Positions 7,410 to 15,718 of a stretch of DNA of 24,157 nucleotides are shown one piece after another. The stretch's first letter is position 1. Every line of letters starts with the position of its first letter. The notes below the pieces were generated by a model that searched no databases, was not told the origin of the DNA, and saw only the letters and a program-made list of their open reading frames with translations. The translations under genes were made by a program, and so were the position numbers. The DNA comes from Verrucomicrobiota bacterium. GTDB taxonomy: Bacteria; Verrucomicrobiota; Verrucomicrobiia; Opitutales; Oceanipulchritudinaceae. The stretch lies in contig JAAAOD010000154.1 in assembly GCA_009908535.1 (NCBI GenBank), forward strand, positions 1 through 24,157, written 5' to 3'.

Positions 7410-8513
7410 TCAACGGGCCTCCTCCACCCTGGACTCGGGCTTGAGTTGGATGTATCCGAGGCGCAGCAGGAAGAAAAGGCAGAAAAGGGCGGTCAGCGAC
7501 AGGACGAGGGCCACCTGGGCGAATGCCTCGGAACTGAGAACGAAAATCGCCATCACACCGAAGACGGCATTGACGGCATAGAGCGCACATACCGCTGAAC
7601 GCTGGCGTCCTCCGTATTTAGCAAAGATGCGGTGGTGGATGTGGTCTTTGTCCGCGCTGAAGATGCCTTTTCCCTGGGCTCCGCGGCGCGCGATGGCGGT
7701 CAGGGTATCCAGGATCGGCAACCCGAGGGCCAGGACGGGAACGAGGTAGGTGAGGCCTCCGATCGTTTCCCCCGGTGCGGGCAGGGAGAAAGTCGCCAGA
7801 ATGAAGCCGAGGAAAAGGCTGCCGGAATCCCCCATGAAAATGGAGGCGGGATGCGTGTTGTAGAGCAGGAAGCCGATGAGGGCGCCGATGAACGCGGTCA
7901 CCAGAACAAGGTCGGCCCCGTACCCGTTCAAGGCGAGGGCGATGGTCAGGCTCCCGACCGCGATCACCGACATGCCGGCGGCGAGGCCGTCCATGCCGTC
8001 CATGAGGTTGACAGCGTTAATGATGCCGATGATCCACAAAAAGGTGATGACGGCGCTGATCAGCTCGTTCAGAACACCCAGTTCCTGAAAATGAAGGAAA
8101 GGAATCTGGAACCGGAATCCGGCGGCCACGACCACGAAGGCGGCGAGCGCCTGGAAGGCGAGTTTGACGGTCGGGCGGATGTTGAGAAGGTCGTCGGTGA
8201 GCCCGAGGAGAAACATCAGGCCCGCACCGAGAAGGATCCACTTGTCCGGGAAGTCGATGATCCACTCAAGGCCGGGAATAATTTGGCGAAGAAGAAAAAA
8301 GTAGGCGAGTCCAGCGATGAACCCGCCGCAGATGGCGATCCCTCCCACTCGGGGAACGGGGGCGCGGTGGACGCTGCGCTGGTTTGGCTGATCAACCAGA
8401 TTCCAGCGAAGCGCGAGCTGTTTGACAAGGACAGTGAGGAGGGCGGTTGTCAGAACGCCCACCAGAAGGCCCGAGGCAAACAGGAAGACCTGAGCGACAG
8501 TTGGTATGACCAT
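7410..8513 (-). CDS. wecA: WecA/TagO-type undecaprenyl-phosphate sugar-1-phosphate transferase
   Basis: This polytopic inner-membrane enzyme of 367 residues transfers a sugar-1-phosphate (typically GlcNAc-1-P from UDP-GlcNAc) to undecaprenyl phosphate, the first step of O-antigen, teichoic-acid or exopolysaccharide assembly. Signature motifs of the MraY/WecA/TagO family are present: Mg-binding LGLTDDLLN (Asp107-Asp108), NAVNLMDGMDGLAAG (about 166-180), FMGDSGSLFLGF (226-237) and KDHIHHRI (289-296). About eleven hydrophobic segments fit the family. The symbol is by family only; the sugar specificity cannot be read. ATG 8513 is the natural start, with no clear Shine-Dalgarno site. The gene is divergent from the 4,6-dehydratase gene and translationally coupled to the kinase downstream. 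Confidence 0.9.
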   Translation of the reverse strand: MVIPTVAQVFLFASGLLVGVLTTALLTVLVKQLALRWNLVDQPNQRSVHRAPVPRVGGIAICGGFIAGLAYFFLLRQIIPGLEWIIDFPDKWILLGAGLMFLLGLTDDLLNIRPTVKLAFQALAAFVVVAAGFRFQIPFLHFQELGVLNELISAVITFLWIIGIINAVNLMDGMDGLAAGMSVIAVGSLTIALALNGYGADLVLVTAFIGALIGFLLYNTHPASIFMGDSGSLFLGFILATFSLPAPGETIGGLTYLVPVLALGLPILDTLTAIARRGAQGKGIFSADKDHIHHRIFAKYGGRQRSAVCALYAVNAVFGVMAIFVLSSEAFAQVALVLSLTALFCLFFLLRLGYIQLKPESRVEEAR

Positions 8514-8533
8514 GAGTGAAGAAGGTTTGCGAC

Positions 8534-8557
8534 AATAGGTAAGGTAAAATACCTATT
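8534..8557. promoter_or_regulatory. Inverted repeat in divergent glycan promoter region
   Basis: AATAGGTA (8534-8541) and TACCTATT (8550-8557) form a perfect 8-base inverted repeat with an 8-base spacer, 21 bases upstream of the wecA-like start. It is notably AT-rich against the surroundings. A TTGACT hexamer on the minus strand lies upstream of it, near 8588, so the repeat could be an operator between promoter and gene. A short hairpin in the wecA leader is the other possibility. The rest of 8514-8749 shows no gene. Confidence 0.4.
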
Positions 8558-8749
8558 TACTTTGATGAATAGTCCTAAGCTGAAGTCAAATCCTTTTTAG
8601 TTTTTCCCGCTTATTTCCCTTGATTCTGCCAAGTGGGTTCCCCACACCTTTCCCTTCTTTACCTCCAAGGAAATCCCCGCCGGGGAAGGGGAAAACGGGC
8701 TTGTCATCCGGGTTTGGATGGCAAAACTAAGGGGTTTTCCTCAACCCAG

Positions 8750-10639
8750 ATGAAACTCCGCCTTTTCCAATTTCTACAGGCCGTCGGGAACCAGCTGCTG
8801 TTCGGGAGAACGGTTCTCCTCGCCTTGCTGTACAGCCTGTTCTTCGTTCTGAGCCTCTGGGGGGGATACCTGTTGCGCTTCGAATTCGTGATTCCCCCCG
8901 AATTCCAGGAGGAATTTTACGAGGCTCTGCCTCTGGTCCTGCTCCCGAAGCTGACGGCATTGTTTCTTTTCGGTCAGTTCGGGGTTCTCCTGAGCTATTT
9001 CCGGATGCCGGACTTGTTCCGGATCGTCCTCGCCCTCACGCTTTCCTCCCTGCTCCTCGTCCTTGGATGGTACTTTTTCCCGGTCCTTTCGGTCCCGCCC
9101 CGCAGCGTGCTGCTGGCGGATTTTGTCTTCAGCCTCTTCCTGCTGGGTGGCTTCCGCACGGGCCTCCGGATCTGGCGCGAGCGCTACCAGTCCCATCGCA
9201 AGGGACTGTCCAGCCGCAAGCGGGTGGCGATCATCGGCGCCGGACAGACGGGCACGGACCTGTGCTACGATTTACAGAGCCGCGCGGGGGGCGGGCTACG
9301 GCCCGTCGTGCTCCTCGACGATGATCCCCGCAAGTGGAGCCACCTCGTCCACGGCGTGCCGGTCTGGGGCTCCCCGGACAATCTGGAAAAGGTGTACAAC
9401 CGGTACGGGATCCAGGGTATCATCATCGCTACCTCCTCGGCGCCGGCGAAGCGCATCCTCGAAATCACGGAGAAAGCGCGCTCCCTCGGCCTGACCACCG
9501 ACATCATGCCGTCGGTGACAGAACTCGCCACCGGCCGGGTCCGGGCCTCACGCATCCGCCCGGTGGAAATCGAGGACCTTCTCGGGCGCGAGCCCGTCGA
9601 CCTGAACACGGAGGATATCCATGCGCTCATCGATGGGAAGGTCGTCATGGTAACCGGGGCCGGGGGAAGCATCGGAAGCGAACTTTGCCGGCAGATTTTC
9701 TCGCATGCCCCGGAGCGGCTCATCCTCGTCGACCGCAGCGAGGTCCAGTTGTACCAGGTGGAGCAGGATCTCCGCCGCGGCGGGCGCACGAACGGCAACA
9801 TCCTCGGCCTGATCGGGGATGTGGCGGACGAGACCCGCATGCGGGAAATTCTCGGTCGTTACCGGCCGCAGATTCTATTCCATGCGGCGGCCCACAAACA
9901 TGTGCCCATCATGGAGCACCAGGCCTGTGAAGCCCTGAAGAACAATGCCTTCGGAACCCGTCAGCTGGCCCTCGCCGCGCGGGCCTTCGACGTGGAGCGC
10001 TTCATCCTCATTTCGACGGACAAGGCCATTAACCCCACGAACATCATGGGGGCGAGCAAGCGGCTTGCAGAGATCTTTATCCAGAGCCTCAACGAAAGCA
10101 ACGGAGGGAAGACGCGCTTCATGGCGGTACGGTTCGGGAATGTCCTCGGCTCATCCGGGAGCGTGGTGCCATTGTTCCGCCGCCAGATCGCCGACGGGGG
10201 TCCCGTGACGGTGACCCATCCGCAGGTCATCCGTTACTTCATGACCATTCCCGAGTCCGTCGGTCTGGTTCTGCAATGCGCTTCACAGGGCGAGGGGGGC
10301 GAAATCTTTGTTCTCGATATGGGGAAGCCGGTGAAGATCCTCGACCTCGCCCGCCGCATGATCCAGCTTTCGGGATACGAACCGGAGCTTGATATCGATA
10401 TTTCCATCACCGGCCTTCGTCCCGGGGAAAAACTCTTCGAGGAGCTGCAGCATGAAGGGGAAGAACTCAGTCCCACCCACCATCCCCGGATCATGCGCTT
10501 CATGGGACAGCCCTACGTCTACAGTGAAGTCGTCGAGTTCTTCGACGGCCTCCGGGAGTGCATGCCCGGAACCTCGCAGGATGACCTCAAGAAGCAGGTG
10601 CAGGGCTTTGTCCCTGAATACAAGCCCTACCTTGACTAA
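8750..10639 (+). CDS. Membrane-bound nucleotide-sugar 4,6-dehydratase (WbpM/PglF/CapD family)
   Basis: The 629-residue length is typical of the long form. About four N-terminal membrane helices (residues 20-140) are followed by a first Rossmann-like domain (VAIIGAGQTGTDL, about 159-171). The catalytic extended-SDR domain carries the NAD-binding motif VTGAGGSIGSE (301-311), then STDKAINPT (422-430) and MGASK (433-437). Met replaces the usual catalytic Tyr of YxxxK, as in WbpM/PglF UDP-GlcNAc 4,6-dehydratases. The expected product is a UDP-4-keto-6-deoxy-HexNAc, precursor of bacillosamine- or QuiNAc-type sugars. I chose ATG 8750, which begins MKLRLFQFL just before the first helix; a GTG at 8633 would add 39 residues without hydrophobic or family character. 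It is followed by the sugar-phosphate transferase gene 29 bases on, forming an operon. Confidence 0.92.
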   Translation: MKLRLFQFLQAVGNQLLFGRTVLLALLYSLFFVLSLWGGYLLRFEFVIPPEFQEEFYEALPLVLLPKLTALFLFGQFGVLLSYFRMPDLFRIVLALTLSSLLLVLGWYFFPVLSVPPRSVLLADFVFSLFLLGGFRTGLRIWRERYQSHRKGLSSRKRVAIIGAGQTGTDLCYDLQSRAGGGLRPVVLLDDDPRKWSHLVHGVPVWGSPDNLEKVYNRYGIQGIIIATSSAPAKRILEITEKARSLGLTTDIMPSVTELATGRVRASRIRPVEIEDLLGREPVDLNTEDIHALIDGKVVMVTGAGGSIGSELCRQIFSHAPERLILVDRSEVQLYQVEQDLRRGGRTNGNILGLIGDVADETRMREILGRYRPQILFHAAAHKHVPIMEHQACEALKNNAFGTRQLALAARAFDVERFILISTDKAINPTNIMGASKRLAEIFIQSLNESNGGKTRFMAVRFGNVLGSSGSVVPLFRRQIADGGPVTVTHPQVIRYFMTIPESVGLVLQCASQGEGGEIFVLDMGKPVKILDLARRMIQLSGYEPELDIDISITGLRPGEKLFEELQHEGEELSPTHHPRIMRFMGQPYVYSEVVEFFDGLRECMPGTSQDDLKKQVQGFVPEYKPYLD

Positions 10640-10668
10640 AATCGCTCCCTTGGAGATGGCCCCGGCCC

Positions 10669-11331
10669 ATGAAACGACTGCTCGATCTCCTTTGGCTCCT
10701 CCTGTCTTCCCCGGTCTGGGTCCCTCTTCTCGTTTTGACGGCGGGGATCGTTCTTATCCGCATGGGCCGGCCGTTGTTCTTTCGCCAGGAACGTGCCGGG
10801 AAGGGGGGGCGGCCGTTCCGCCTCGTCAAATTCCGGACGATGACGCAGGCGCGCGACGGGGAGGGCAACCTTCTTCCGGATGCGCAGCGCCTGCCGGCCT
10901 TCGGTGCCTTCCTGCGGGGAACGTCTCTCGATGAGCTGCCGGAAATCTGGAACATTCTCCGCGGGGACATGACCCTGGTCGGACCGCGGCCTTTGCCCGT
11001 GCGCTACGTGCCGCGGTACAGTCCGGAACAGGCGCGGCGGCTGGAAGTCCTCCCCGGGCTCACCGGCTGGGCCCAGATCAAGGGGCGCAACGATCTCGGC
11101 TGGGAGGAACGGTTCCGCCTTGATGTCTGGTACGTCGATCACCGGAGCCTTCTGCTGGACCTCGTCATTCTGGGACGGACCGTTCTCGCCGTGCTTCGCC
11201 GCGAGGGCATCGCGGCCGAAGGCGAGGCGACCATGGCGGAGTTCACGGGGCCGGATCGACCGGAAGGGACCAGACCCGCACTTCGTGAAGATCCACCGGG
11301 CGACCGGGATCGAGCTCGAAGAAGCGAATGA
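10669..11331 (+). CDS. PglC/WbaP-type bacterial sugar-phosphate transferase
   Basis: This 220-residue monotopic membrane protein transfers a sugar-1-phosphate to undecaprenyl phosphate to begin glycan synthesis. Family marks: an N-terminal re-entrant hydrophobic segment (about 3-30), KFRTM (54-58), the catalytic block SLDELPEIWNILRGDMTLVG (86-105, Asp88-Glu89 dyad), PGLTGWAQIKGRN (129-141) and DVWYVDH (152-158). It lacks the extra N-terminal helices of WbaP, so the short PglC-like form fits. With the upstream 4,6-dehydratase it would make and load an unusual deoxy-amino sugar. No PglE aminotransferase or PglD acetyltransferase is next to it. The family usually ends near GEATMxEFTG (here about 185-194). 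The last 26 residues are a Pro/Arg/Asp-rich tail encoded inside the 89-base overlap with the convergent DUF4838 gene. Confidence 0.9.
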   Translation: MKRLLDLLWLLLSSPVWVPLLVLTAGIVLIRMGRPLFFRQERAGKGGRPFRLVKFRTMTQARDGEGNLLPDAQRLPAFGAFLRGTSLDELPEIWNILRGDMTLVGPRPLPVRYVPRYSPEQARRLEVLPGLTGWAQIKGRNDLGWEERFRLDVWYVDHRSLLLDLVILGRTVLAVLRREGIAAEGEATMAEFTGPDRPEGTRPALREDPPGDRDRARRSE

Positions 11332-13798
11332 GCAGGCGCCCGTACTCGGCCTCCTCCGGCGGTCGGGAAATGACGGCCAGCGATTGGCGCGCGGGGCCGC
11401 GGCCGGGAGGCAGGATGCGGGCACGGGGAAATCCGGTCTCCAGGGGCTCCAGGTCCGCGTCGAGAAAATCGATGCGGAGGGCGACCTGGCCAGTGGGGGA
11501 TTGCCGCGGGGTGGCGACGAGTTCCCCTAGGTAAGCCTTGCCGGGTTCGATCCGGAAAAGCTGGTAGAGGTGCCCCCTGCGGGCGTTCCTTACCTCGAAG
11601 CCACCGGTTTCCGGAAGCGGCCGCAGGGAGAGGCCTTCCGAGGGCAGGAACTGACGCTGCCAGATCCGCCGGTCTTCGATTTTGCTGAAGTCATTGTCGT
11701 AGAGGATTTCCTCGAATGGCCCATCTCTCGCGAGGGAGAAAGCGGAACCCCCACGAAGCTGGTTCCAGCGCTCGAAAAGGATGCCGGCGCGTTCCCGCAG
11801 GGCGACGTTGGGGGCGCGGCGGACGAGATCCGCGATGGCCCCCCCGGCAGAATCGTAGCGAAAAACCCATGACAAATCCGGCGCACGGGCCCGCGGGGGG
11901 GGTTCCTCCCTATACCGGCTTGTTGCCTCCAGCAGTTCCGAACGCAGATAAAGGACGCGCGCGGCCTTGCTGAGGAGAGCGGGGAACGGGATCGCTTCGC
12001 CCCGCCGCAGGGACTGCAGACCAGCCTGGAGCGAAAAAACGGCCTCCATGTAGGCTGCGAAGGCTTCCGTGAGCGCGAAAGTGGCCGACACGTCCTCGAC
12101 GCGCTCCCTGAAACGGTCGGGGGCAAGCCCCGGTTCCGGGCGCGGCGGACGAGTCCGTGCCAGCAGGGAAGCCTCCTCCAGAAGCGCCCGCATTTCAACG
12201 CGGAGGCCGGGCGGCAACAGGTGCACATGGTAGGGGTCCTTCCAGTAGCGAAGCCACCATGACGGCCCATCCTGCTCCATCCATGCTTTTTCGGCGATGG
12301 CATGAAAACGGCGCATCGGTTCCGCCGCCGGGCCGAAGAATTCCCTGTAATATTCTTCCAGCAGTGCTTCCCCGTCCGCGCGGTGGCTCCAGAGCAATTT
12401 GACCGTCAGCCAGTTCGTGTGGCCGTCGAAGGGCCAGATGGCGCCAATCTGAGAGTAATAGCTGTCGATTCCGGCCTCGTGAATGGCCGGGATGGACTCG
12501 CGGACAATCCCGGAAAGAGAGCGGGGGATCATGAAACCGTAGCCGAACAGGTAGTCCCACGTGCCCGGAGGATGTTCGCTTTTACCGCTCCATTTCCGCA
12601 GCAGGGCGAGGTCGTCCGCCCGCGCCGCCGGATCATGCCATTGGCTGCGGTCGAAGGTCAGCCAGGGGACGATGGAAGGGTGGACGGCGACGTCGGGGAC
12701 ATTTTCCCAGACGAGGTAGGAGAGACAGCCGAACCGCAATTGCGGGCGCGGTTCCGGGGCCGCCCATTGGGAGCGCCGGTACACCTCGAGGATCCGTTCC
12801 GCGACCGCGTTGCTGTAGCGGAAGACATGGGGACTCCAGTCCGGCCAGCGACGGAAAAAGCCATCCGGCCGGGCCCGGTACCCCTCGGGAAAGGATCCAA
12901 AGATGTAGGAGTCCCCGAGGCTCAGGCTGAGGGAGAGCAGGCCCGGGGATCGCCGCACCCGTTGGCGGGTGCCCCGTCCGGGCGGCGGTGGCGGGGCCTC
13001 GAAATCCTCCGGCAGGACCAGAGGGGTCTTTTCGGCAAGGGAGGCGAGGGCCTGGCCCGCCACCCAGTCGCGCAAGGCCCTGCTCCGGAGGTCCGGGTGG
13101 TCGTTGTATCCGTTCACTTCCGGAAAAGGCGGGCGCTTCGGAAGGCCGTCCCGACCCTTGGCGAACCATTCCGGATGCTCCTCGAAAAGCTGCGGAGGCA
13201 CGACCCTGTGCACGCTGTGGTTGTACTGGTAACGTTCCCGCAATCCGTGCCATCGCCGCCAGTCCGGCCAGTCCGCTGCCATGCCCCGGGGCTGGATTCC
13301 CGACAGCCGGCGGCTCTGGAAGGAGGGGGTCTCCAGCAGGAGGATCGCGCGCTCGCCCTCGGCCCGCGGAAAATCCGGCGGATGATCGAGCCGCTCAAGG
13401 CCAAGCGGGCCCGGTTGGTAATAGCGCCAACCGAGGAAAACTTCGGCGAAGCGGTAGACCGCCATGACGGTGGCGCTGTTGTCGGCCCCGTGGATGCCGA
13501 GGCCGCTCCCGCTTCGCTCGACAAGGATCTCGTCGGTGAGGGGATCCATGTCGAGGGCCGGATGCCGCGGCGCCGGACCGATGCGCAAGCCCCTGCCCAG
13601 CCCGAGGAGCGGTTCCCTCCGCAGCCGGGGCCGTTCCCTGAAGGACCGCTCCATCAGTCCCGCCAGATCCCGGGCGGCCCTTTCCACCGCCGGGGAGGCC
13701 TCCGGGGATAGCAAAATATCCCTGCAGCCTTCCGGAAGCTTTCCCGCGAGAAGGAAAGGTCCTGCGAGGAGACAAAGGAAAAGATAGCGGATTTTCAT
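11243..13798 (-). CDS. Secreted DUF4838 / alpha-glucuronidase-like protein
   Basis: This 851-residue exported protein starts MKIRYLFLCLLAGPFLLAG, a signal peptide cut after about residue 19. Residues about 25-140 resemble the N-terminal domain of GH67-like proteins, with the characteristic NSATVMAVYRFAEVFLGWRY (107-126) and PG after it. The middle (about 180-600) is the DUF4838 region, with aromatic-rich segments such as YSQIGAIWPFDGHTNWL. The C-terminus (about 700-851) looks like a beta-sandwich carbohydrate-binding module. A role in polysaccharide breakdown is inferred from family context; no catalytic residues can be named with confidence. Its ATG shares one base with the stop of the AI-2E gene (TGATG), so the two are coupled. 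Its 3' end runs 89 bases into the convergent sugar transferase gene. Confidence 0.8.
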   Translation of the reverse strand: MKIRYLFLCLLAGPFLLAGKLPEGCRDILLSPEASPAVERAARDLAGLMERSFRERPRLRREPLLGLGRGLRIGPAPRHPALDMDPLTDEILVERSGSGLGIHGADNSATVMAVYRFAEVFLGWRYYQPGPLGLERLDHPPDFPRAEGERAILLLETPSFQSRRLSGIQPRGMAADWPDWRRWHGLRERYQYNHSVHRVVPPQLFEEHPEWFAKGRDGLPKRPPFPEVNGYNDHPDLRSRALRDWVAGQALASLAEKTPLVLPEDFEAPPPPPGRGTRQRVRRSPGLLSLSLSLGDSYIFGSFPEGYRARPDGFFRRWPDWSPHVFRYSNAVAERILEVYRRSQWAAPEPRPQLRFGCLSYLVWENVPDVAVHPSIVPWLTFDRSQWHDPAARADDLALLRKWSGKSEHPPGTWDYLFGYGFMIPRSLSGIVRESIPAIHEAGIDSYYSQIGAIWPFDGHTNWLTVKLLWSHRADGEALLEEYYREFFGPAAEPMRRFHAIAEKAWMEQDGPSWWLRYWKDPYHVHLLPPGLRVEMRALLEEASLLARTRPPRPEPGLAPDRFRERVEDVSATFALTEAFAAYMEAVFSLQAGLQSLRRGEAIPFPALLSKAARVLYLRSELLEATSRYREEPPPRARAPDLSWVFRYDSAGGAIADLVRRAPNVALRERAGILFERWNQLRGGSAFSLARDGPFEEILYDNDFSKIEDRRIWQRQFLPSEGLSLRPLPETGGFEVRNARRGHLYQLFRIEPGKAYLGELVATPRQSPTGQVALRIDFLDADLEPLETGFPRARILPPGRGPARQSLAVISRPPEEAEYGRLLIRFFELDPGRPVDLHEVRVWSLPVDPAP

Positions 13799-14838
13799 CA
13801 GGTGTCGGTCTGGATCTCCCCGTCGCGGGAGAGCATGACGGCAAAGGCCCGCGTTCCCTCGAAATTACTGAAGATAATGGTCAGCAACACCGTGATGGGA
13901 ACGCAGAGGATGGCGCCGGGGATGCCCCACAAGGTGCCCCACAGGGCAAGGGAGAGGAGAATGACCAGCGGACTCAGGTTCAGGGTGTTGCCCATCAGGC
14001 GTGGCTCAAGAATGTTGCCGACGAGGACCTGGGTGCCGGAGACCCCGAGCACGACGACGAGGAACGGGGCCAGAGAGGGGAACTGGACGAGGGCGAGGAT
14101 GGAAGGAAAGAAGGTCGCGACAATGGATCCGATTGTCGGAATGTAGTTGAAAAGGAAGATCAGCATCGCCCAGAAGAGCGCGAAGTCGAGATCCACCGCC
14201 ACCATGATGACGTAGCTGACGACGCCGGTGAGCAGGCTCGTGAGGGTCTTGATCCCGATGTAGGTCTTGGTGTCATCATAGATGCGCCGGAGGATCAGCC
14301 GCACCTTCTCCCGCTGATGCGGATTTTCCATCATGCGGTCGATCTTGGGCAGGAAGCATTTCTGTTCGAGGAAGATAAAGAGCGTGTAGACAAGGATCAG
14401 CCCGGTGCTGCCGAGAAAGCCCGCCAGGGTGAACCCGAGGTTCTGCACCATGCCCGTAAAATCGATCTCGTGAATGAGCTGGTTGAGTTGGGGCGATTCA
14501 TCGAGGCCCATCCAGCCCGCTCCGCGGTCGAGAAGATTTTCCACATTTTCCTGGTAGTCGGGAGCGGTCCGGAGGACGTCGTTGATGCTGGTGCTGATCA
14601 GGTTGGCGAAAAGGGTGAGCACGCCCACGGTGACAAAGAGGGCGAAGACAAAAGCGAGCCGGTGGGGAAGGTGCAGGCCCCGGACCTGAATGCGGGAGAT
14701 TCCTTCCGCGAGAATGTTGATGAGGTACCAGATGAAGACCGCCAGGACCATCGGGATGATCAGATCCTTCCCGAGAACGAGAATGGCAAAGGTGAATGTG
14801 ACCAGGAGAGCAACGGCGGCTGCGTTTGTCAGTTTCAT
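13798..14838 (-). CDS. AI-2E family transporter (PerM-like)
   Basis: This 346-residue inner-membrane protein has about eight helices: an N-terminal pair with LGKDLIIPMVLAVFIWYLIN, a hydrophilic loop (about 90-140), then a C-terminal bundle with FLFNYIPTIGSIVATFFPS and LWGTLWGIPGAILCVPITVL, both characteristic of the family. Members include TqsA and sodium/proton antiporters; the substrate cannot be told from sequence. A GTG two codons upstream (14844) is an alternative start; I prefer ATG 14838, although neither has a good Shine-Dalgarno site. It lies 13 bases after the cytidine deaminase stop and one base overlaps the DUF4838 gene, so the three probably form one minus-strand operon. Confidence 0.9.
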   Translation of the reverse strand: MKLTNAAAVALLVTFTFAILVLGKDLIIPMVLAVFIWYLINILAEGISRIQVRGLHLPHRLAFVFALFVTVGVLTLFANLISTSINDVLRTAPDYQENVENLLDRGAGWMGLDESPQLNQLIHEIDFTGMVQNLGFTLAGFLGSTGLILVYTLFIFLEQKCFLPKIDRMMENPHQREKVRLILRRIYDDTKTYIGIKTLTSLLTGVVSYVIMVAVDLDFALFWAMLIFLFNYIPTIGSIVATFFPSILALVQFPSLAPFLVVVLGVSGTQVLVGNILEPRLMGNTLNLSPLVILLSLALWGTLWGIPGAILCVPITVLLTIIFSNFEGTRAFAVMLSRDGEIQTDT

Positions 14839-14851
14839 GGGCACGGCAAAA

Positions 14852-15316
14852 TCAGGAGGGAGGAGAGGGCAGGGTGAAGGCGTCCGGCAGCAATTGCCTC
14901 GCCGTGGTCCGGAGGCCTTGTCGCTCCCTGGATAGAAAGCTGTAGACCGGGAAATCCTGGCCGATGCGCGCGCTCAACTCCGCGATCCACTGTCGGCAGG
15001 CACCGCAGGGAGTCAGCGGGGCGGCGAGGGAGGGTCCTCCCGGATCGGCCCGTGCGACGAGGACAAGGGCGGTCACCTGTTCCACGGTGCCTTCGCTCTG
15101 TGCCCGGCTGATGGCCGACCGCTCCGCGCAAAGCGAAAGTCCGTAGGAAGCGCATTCGTAATTCGTTCCGGCAATCGGTTCCCCCTCTTCCAGCACCAGG
15201 GCTGCCGCCACCCGCAGGCGCGAGTAGGGAGCATGGCAGCGGGCAAGGGCGGTCTCCGCCGCGGCGCAGCCCTCCTGCTCCTTTTCCGACAAGCGCGTTC
15301 TATCCGTTGCATCCAT
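14852..15316 (-). CDS. cdd: Cytidine deaminase
   Basis: Cytidine deaminase hydrolyses (deoxy)cytidine to (deoxy)uridine in pyrimidine salvage. The 154-residue length suits the homotetrameric short form. Zinc ligands are visible: Cys63 in LCAERSA, with catalytic Glu65, and Cys104/Cys107 in TPCGACRQW. The substrate region reads TNYECASYG, where the usual NxENAS has Cys in place of the second Asn. The ATG at 15316 is preceded by GAGAGGA at good spacing. It is the first gene of the minus-strand run with the AI-2E transporter and is divergent from tatA. Confidence 0.93.
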   Translation of the reverse strand: MDATDRTRLSEKEQEGCAAAETALARCHAPYSRLRVAAALVLEEGEPIAGTNYECASYGLSLCAERSAISRAQSEGTVEQVTALVLVARADPGGPSLAAPLTPCGACRQWIAELSARIGQDFPVYSFLSRERQGLRTTARQLLPDAFTLPSPPS

Positions 15317-15433
15317 GTGTGATCCTCTCTCCGAGGGAGAAGCATTCCCGGTTCATGGCAAGCGTGAAGGCGGTTCCCTTTATCTTCCGTGCTTGTCCTT
15401 TACAGCAGGGGCCGGGAGGGTAACCTGTTCAAC

Positions 15434-15718
15434 ATGCAGGCTATTCCGTTCAGTTTCATTCAGGGCGTCGGCGGCCCCGAATTGCTTATCATTCTGCTAA
15501 TCATCCTGCTTCTCTTCGGAGCCAAAAAACTTCCGGAGTTGGCCAAGGGGCTGGGCAAATCCATGAAGGAGTTCAAGAAGGCCACCCAGGAGGTGCAGGA
15601 CGACTTTCAGGAGGCCATGGATTCCGTCGATCCCAAAGAGGATGAACAAGAGAAGAAGAAAAATGGCAAAAATGAGGAGACAACCGCTCCCGCCTCTCAG
15701 GACGAAAAGTCTTCCTGA
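15434..15718 (+). CDS. tatA: Sec-independent protein translocase TatA/TatE
   Basis: TatA oligomers form the pore of the twin-arginine translocase for folded proteins. The 94-residue product has the family layout: a short periplasmic start ending in GGPELL, one transmembrane helix (LIILLIILLLFGAKKLP, about 18-34), the FGAKKLPELAKGLG hinge and amphipathic helix to about residue 55, then a charged, Lys/Glu-rich disordered tail. ATG 15434 fits the family; an upstream GTG at 15389 would add 15 residues. GGGAGGG lies about 13 bases upstream, rather far for a ribosome binding site. No tatB or tatC is adjacent. Its last 22 bases overlap the convergent kinase gene. Confidence 0.93.
   Translation: MQAIPFSFIQGVGGPELLIILLIILLLFGAKKLPELAKGLGKSMKEFKKATQEVQDDFQEAMDSVDPKEDEQEKKKNGKNEETTAPASQDEKSS

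Noticed and set aside
8633..8749. GTG start at 8633 giving a 668-residue dehydratase
   Set aside because: The added 39 residues have no family or membrane character, and ATG 8750 begins right before the first helix.
12302..13711. 469-codon open frame on the plus strand
   Set aside because: It is antisense to the DUF4838 gene, with Arg/Pro/Gly-rich composition and no motif: a GC-rich shadow.
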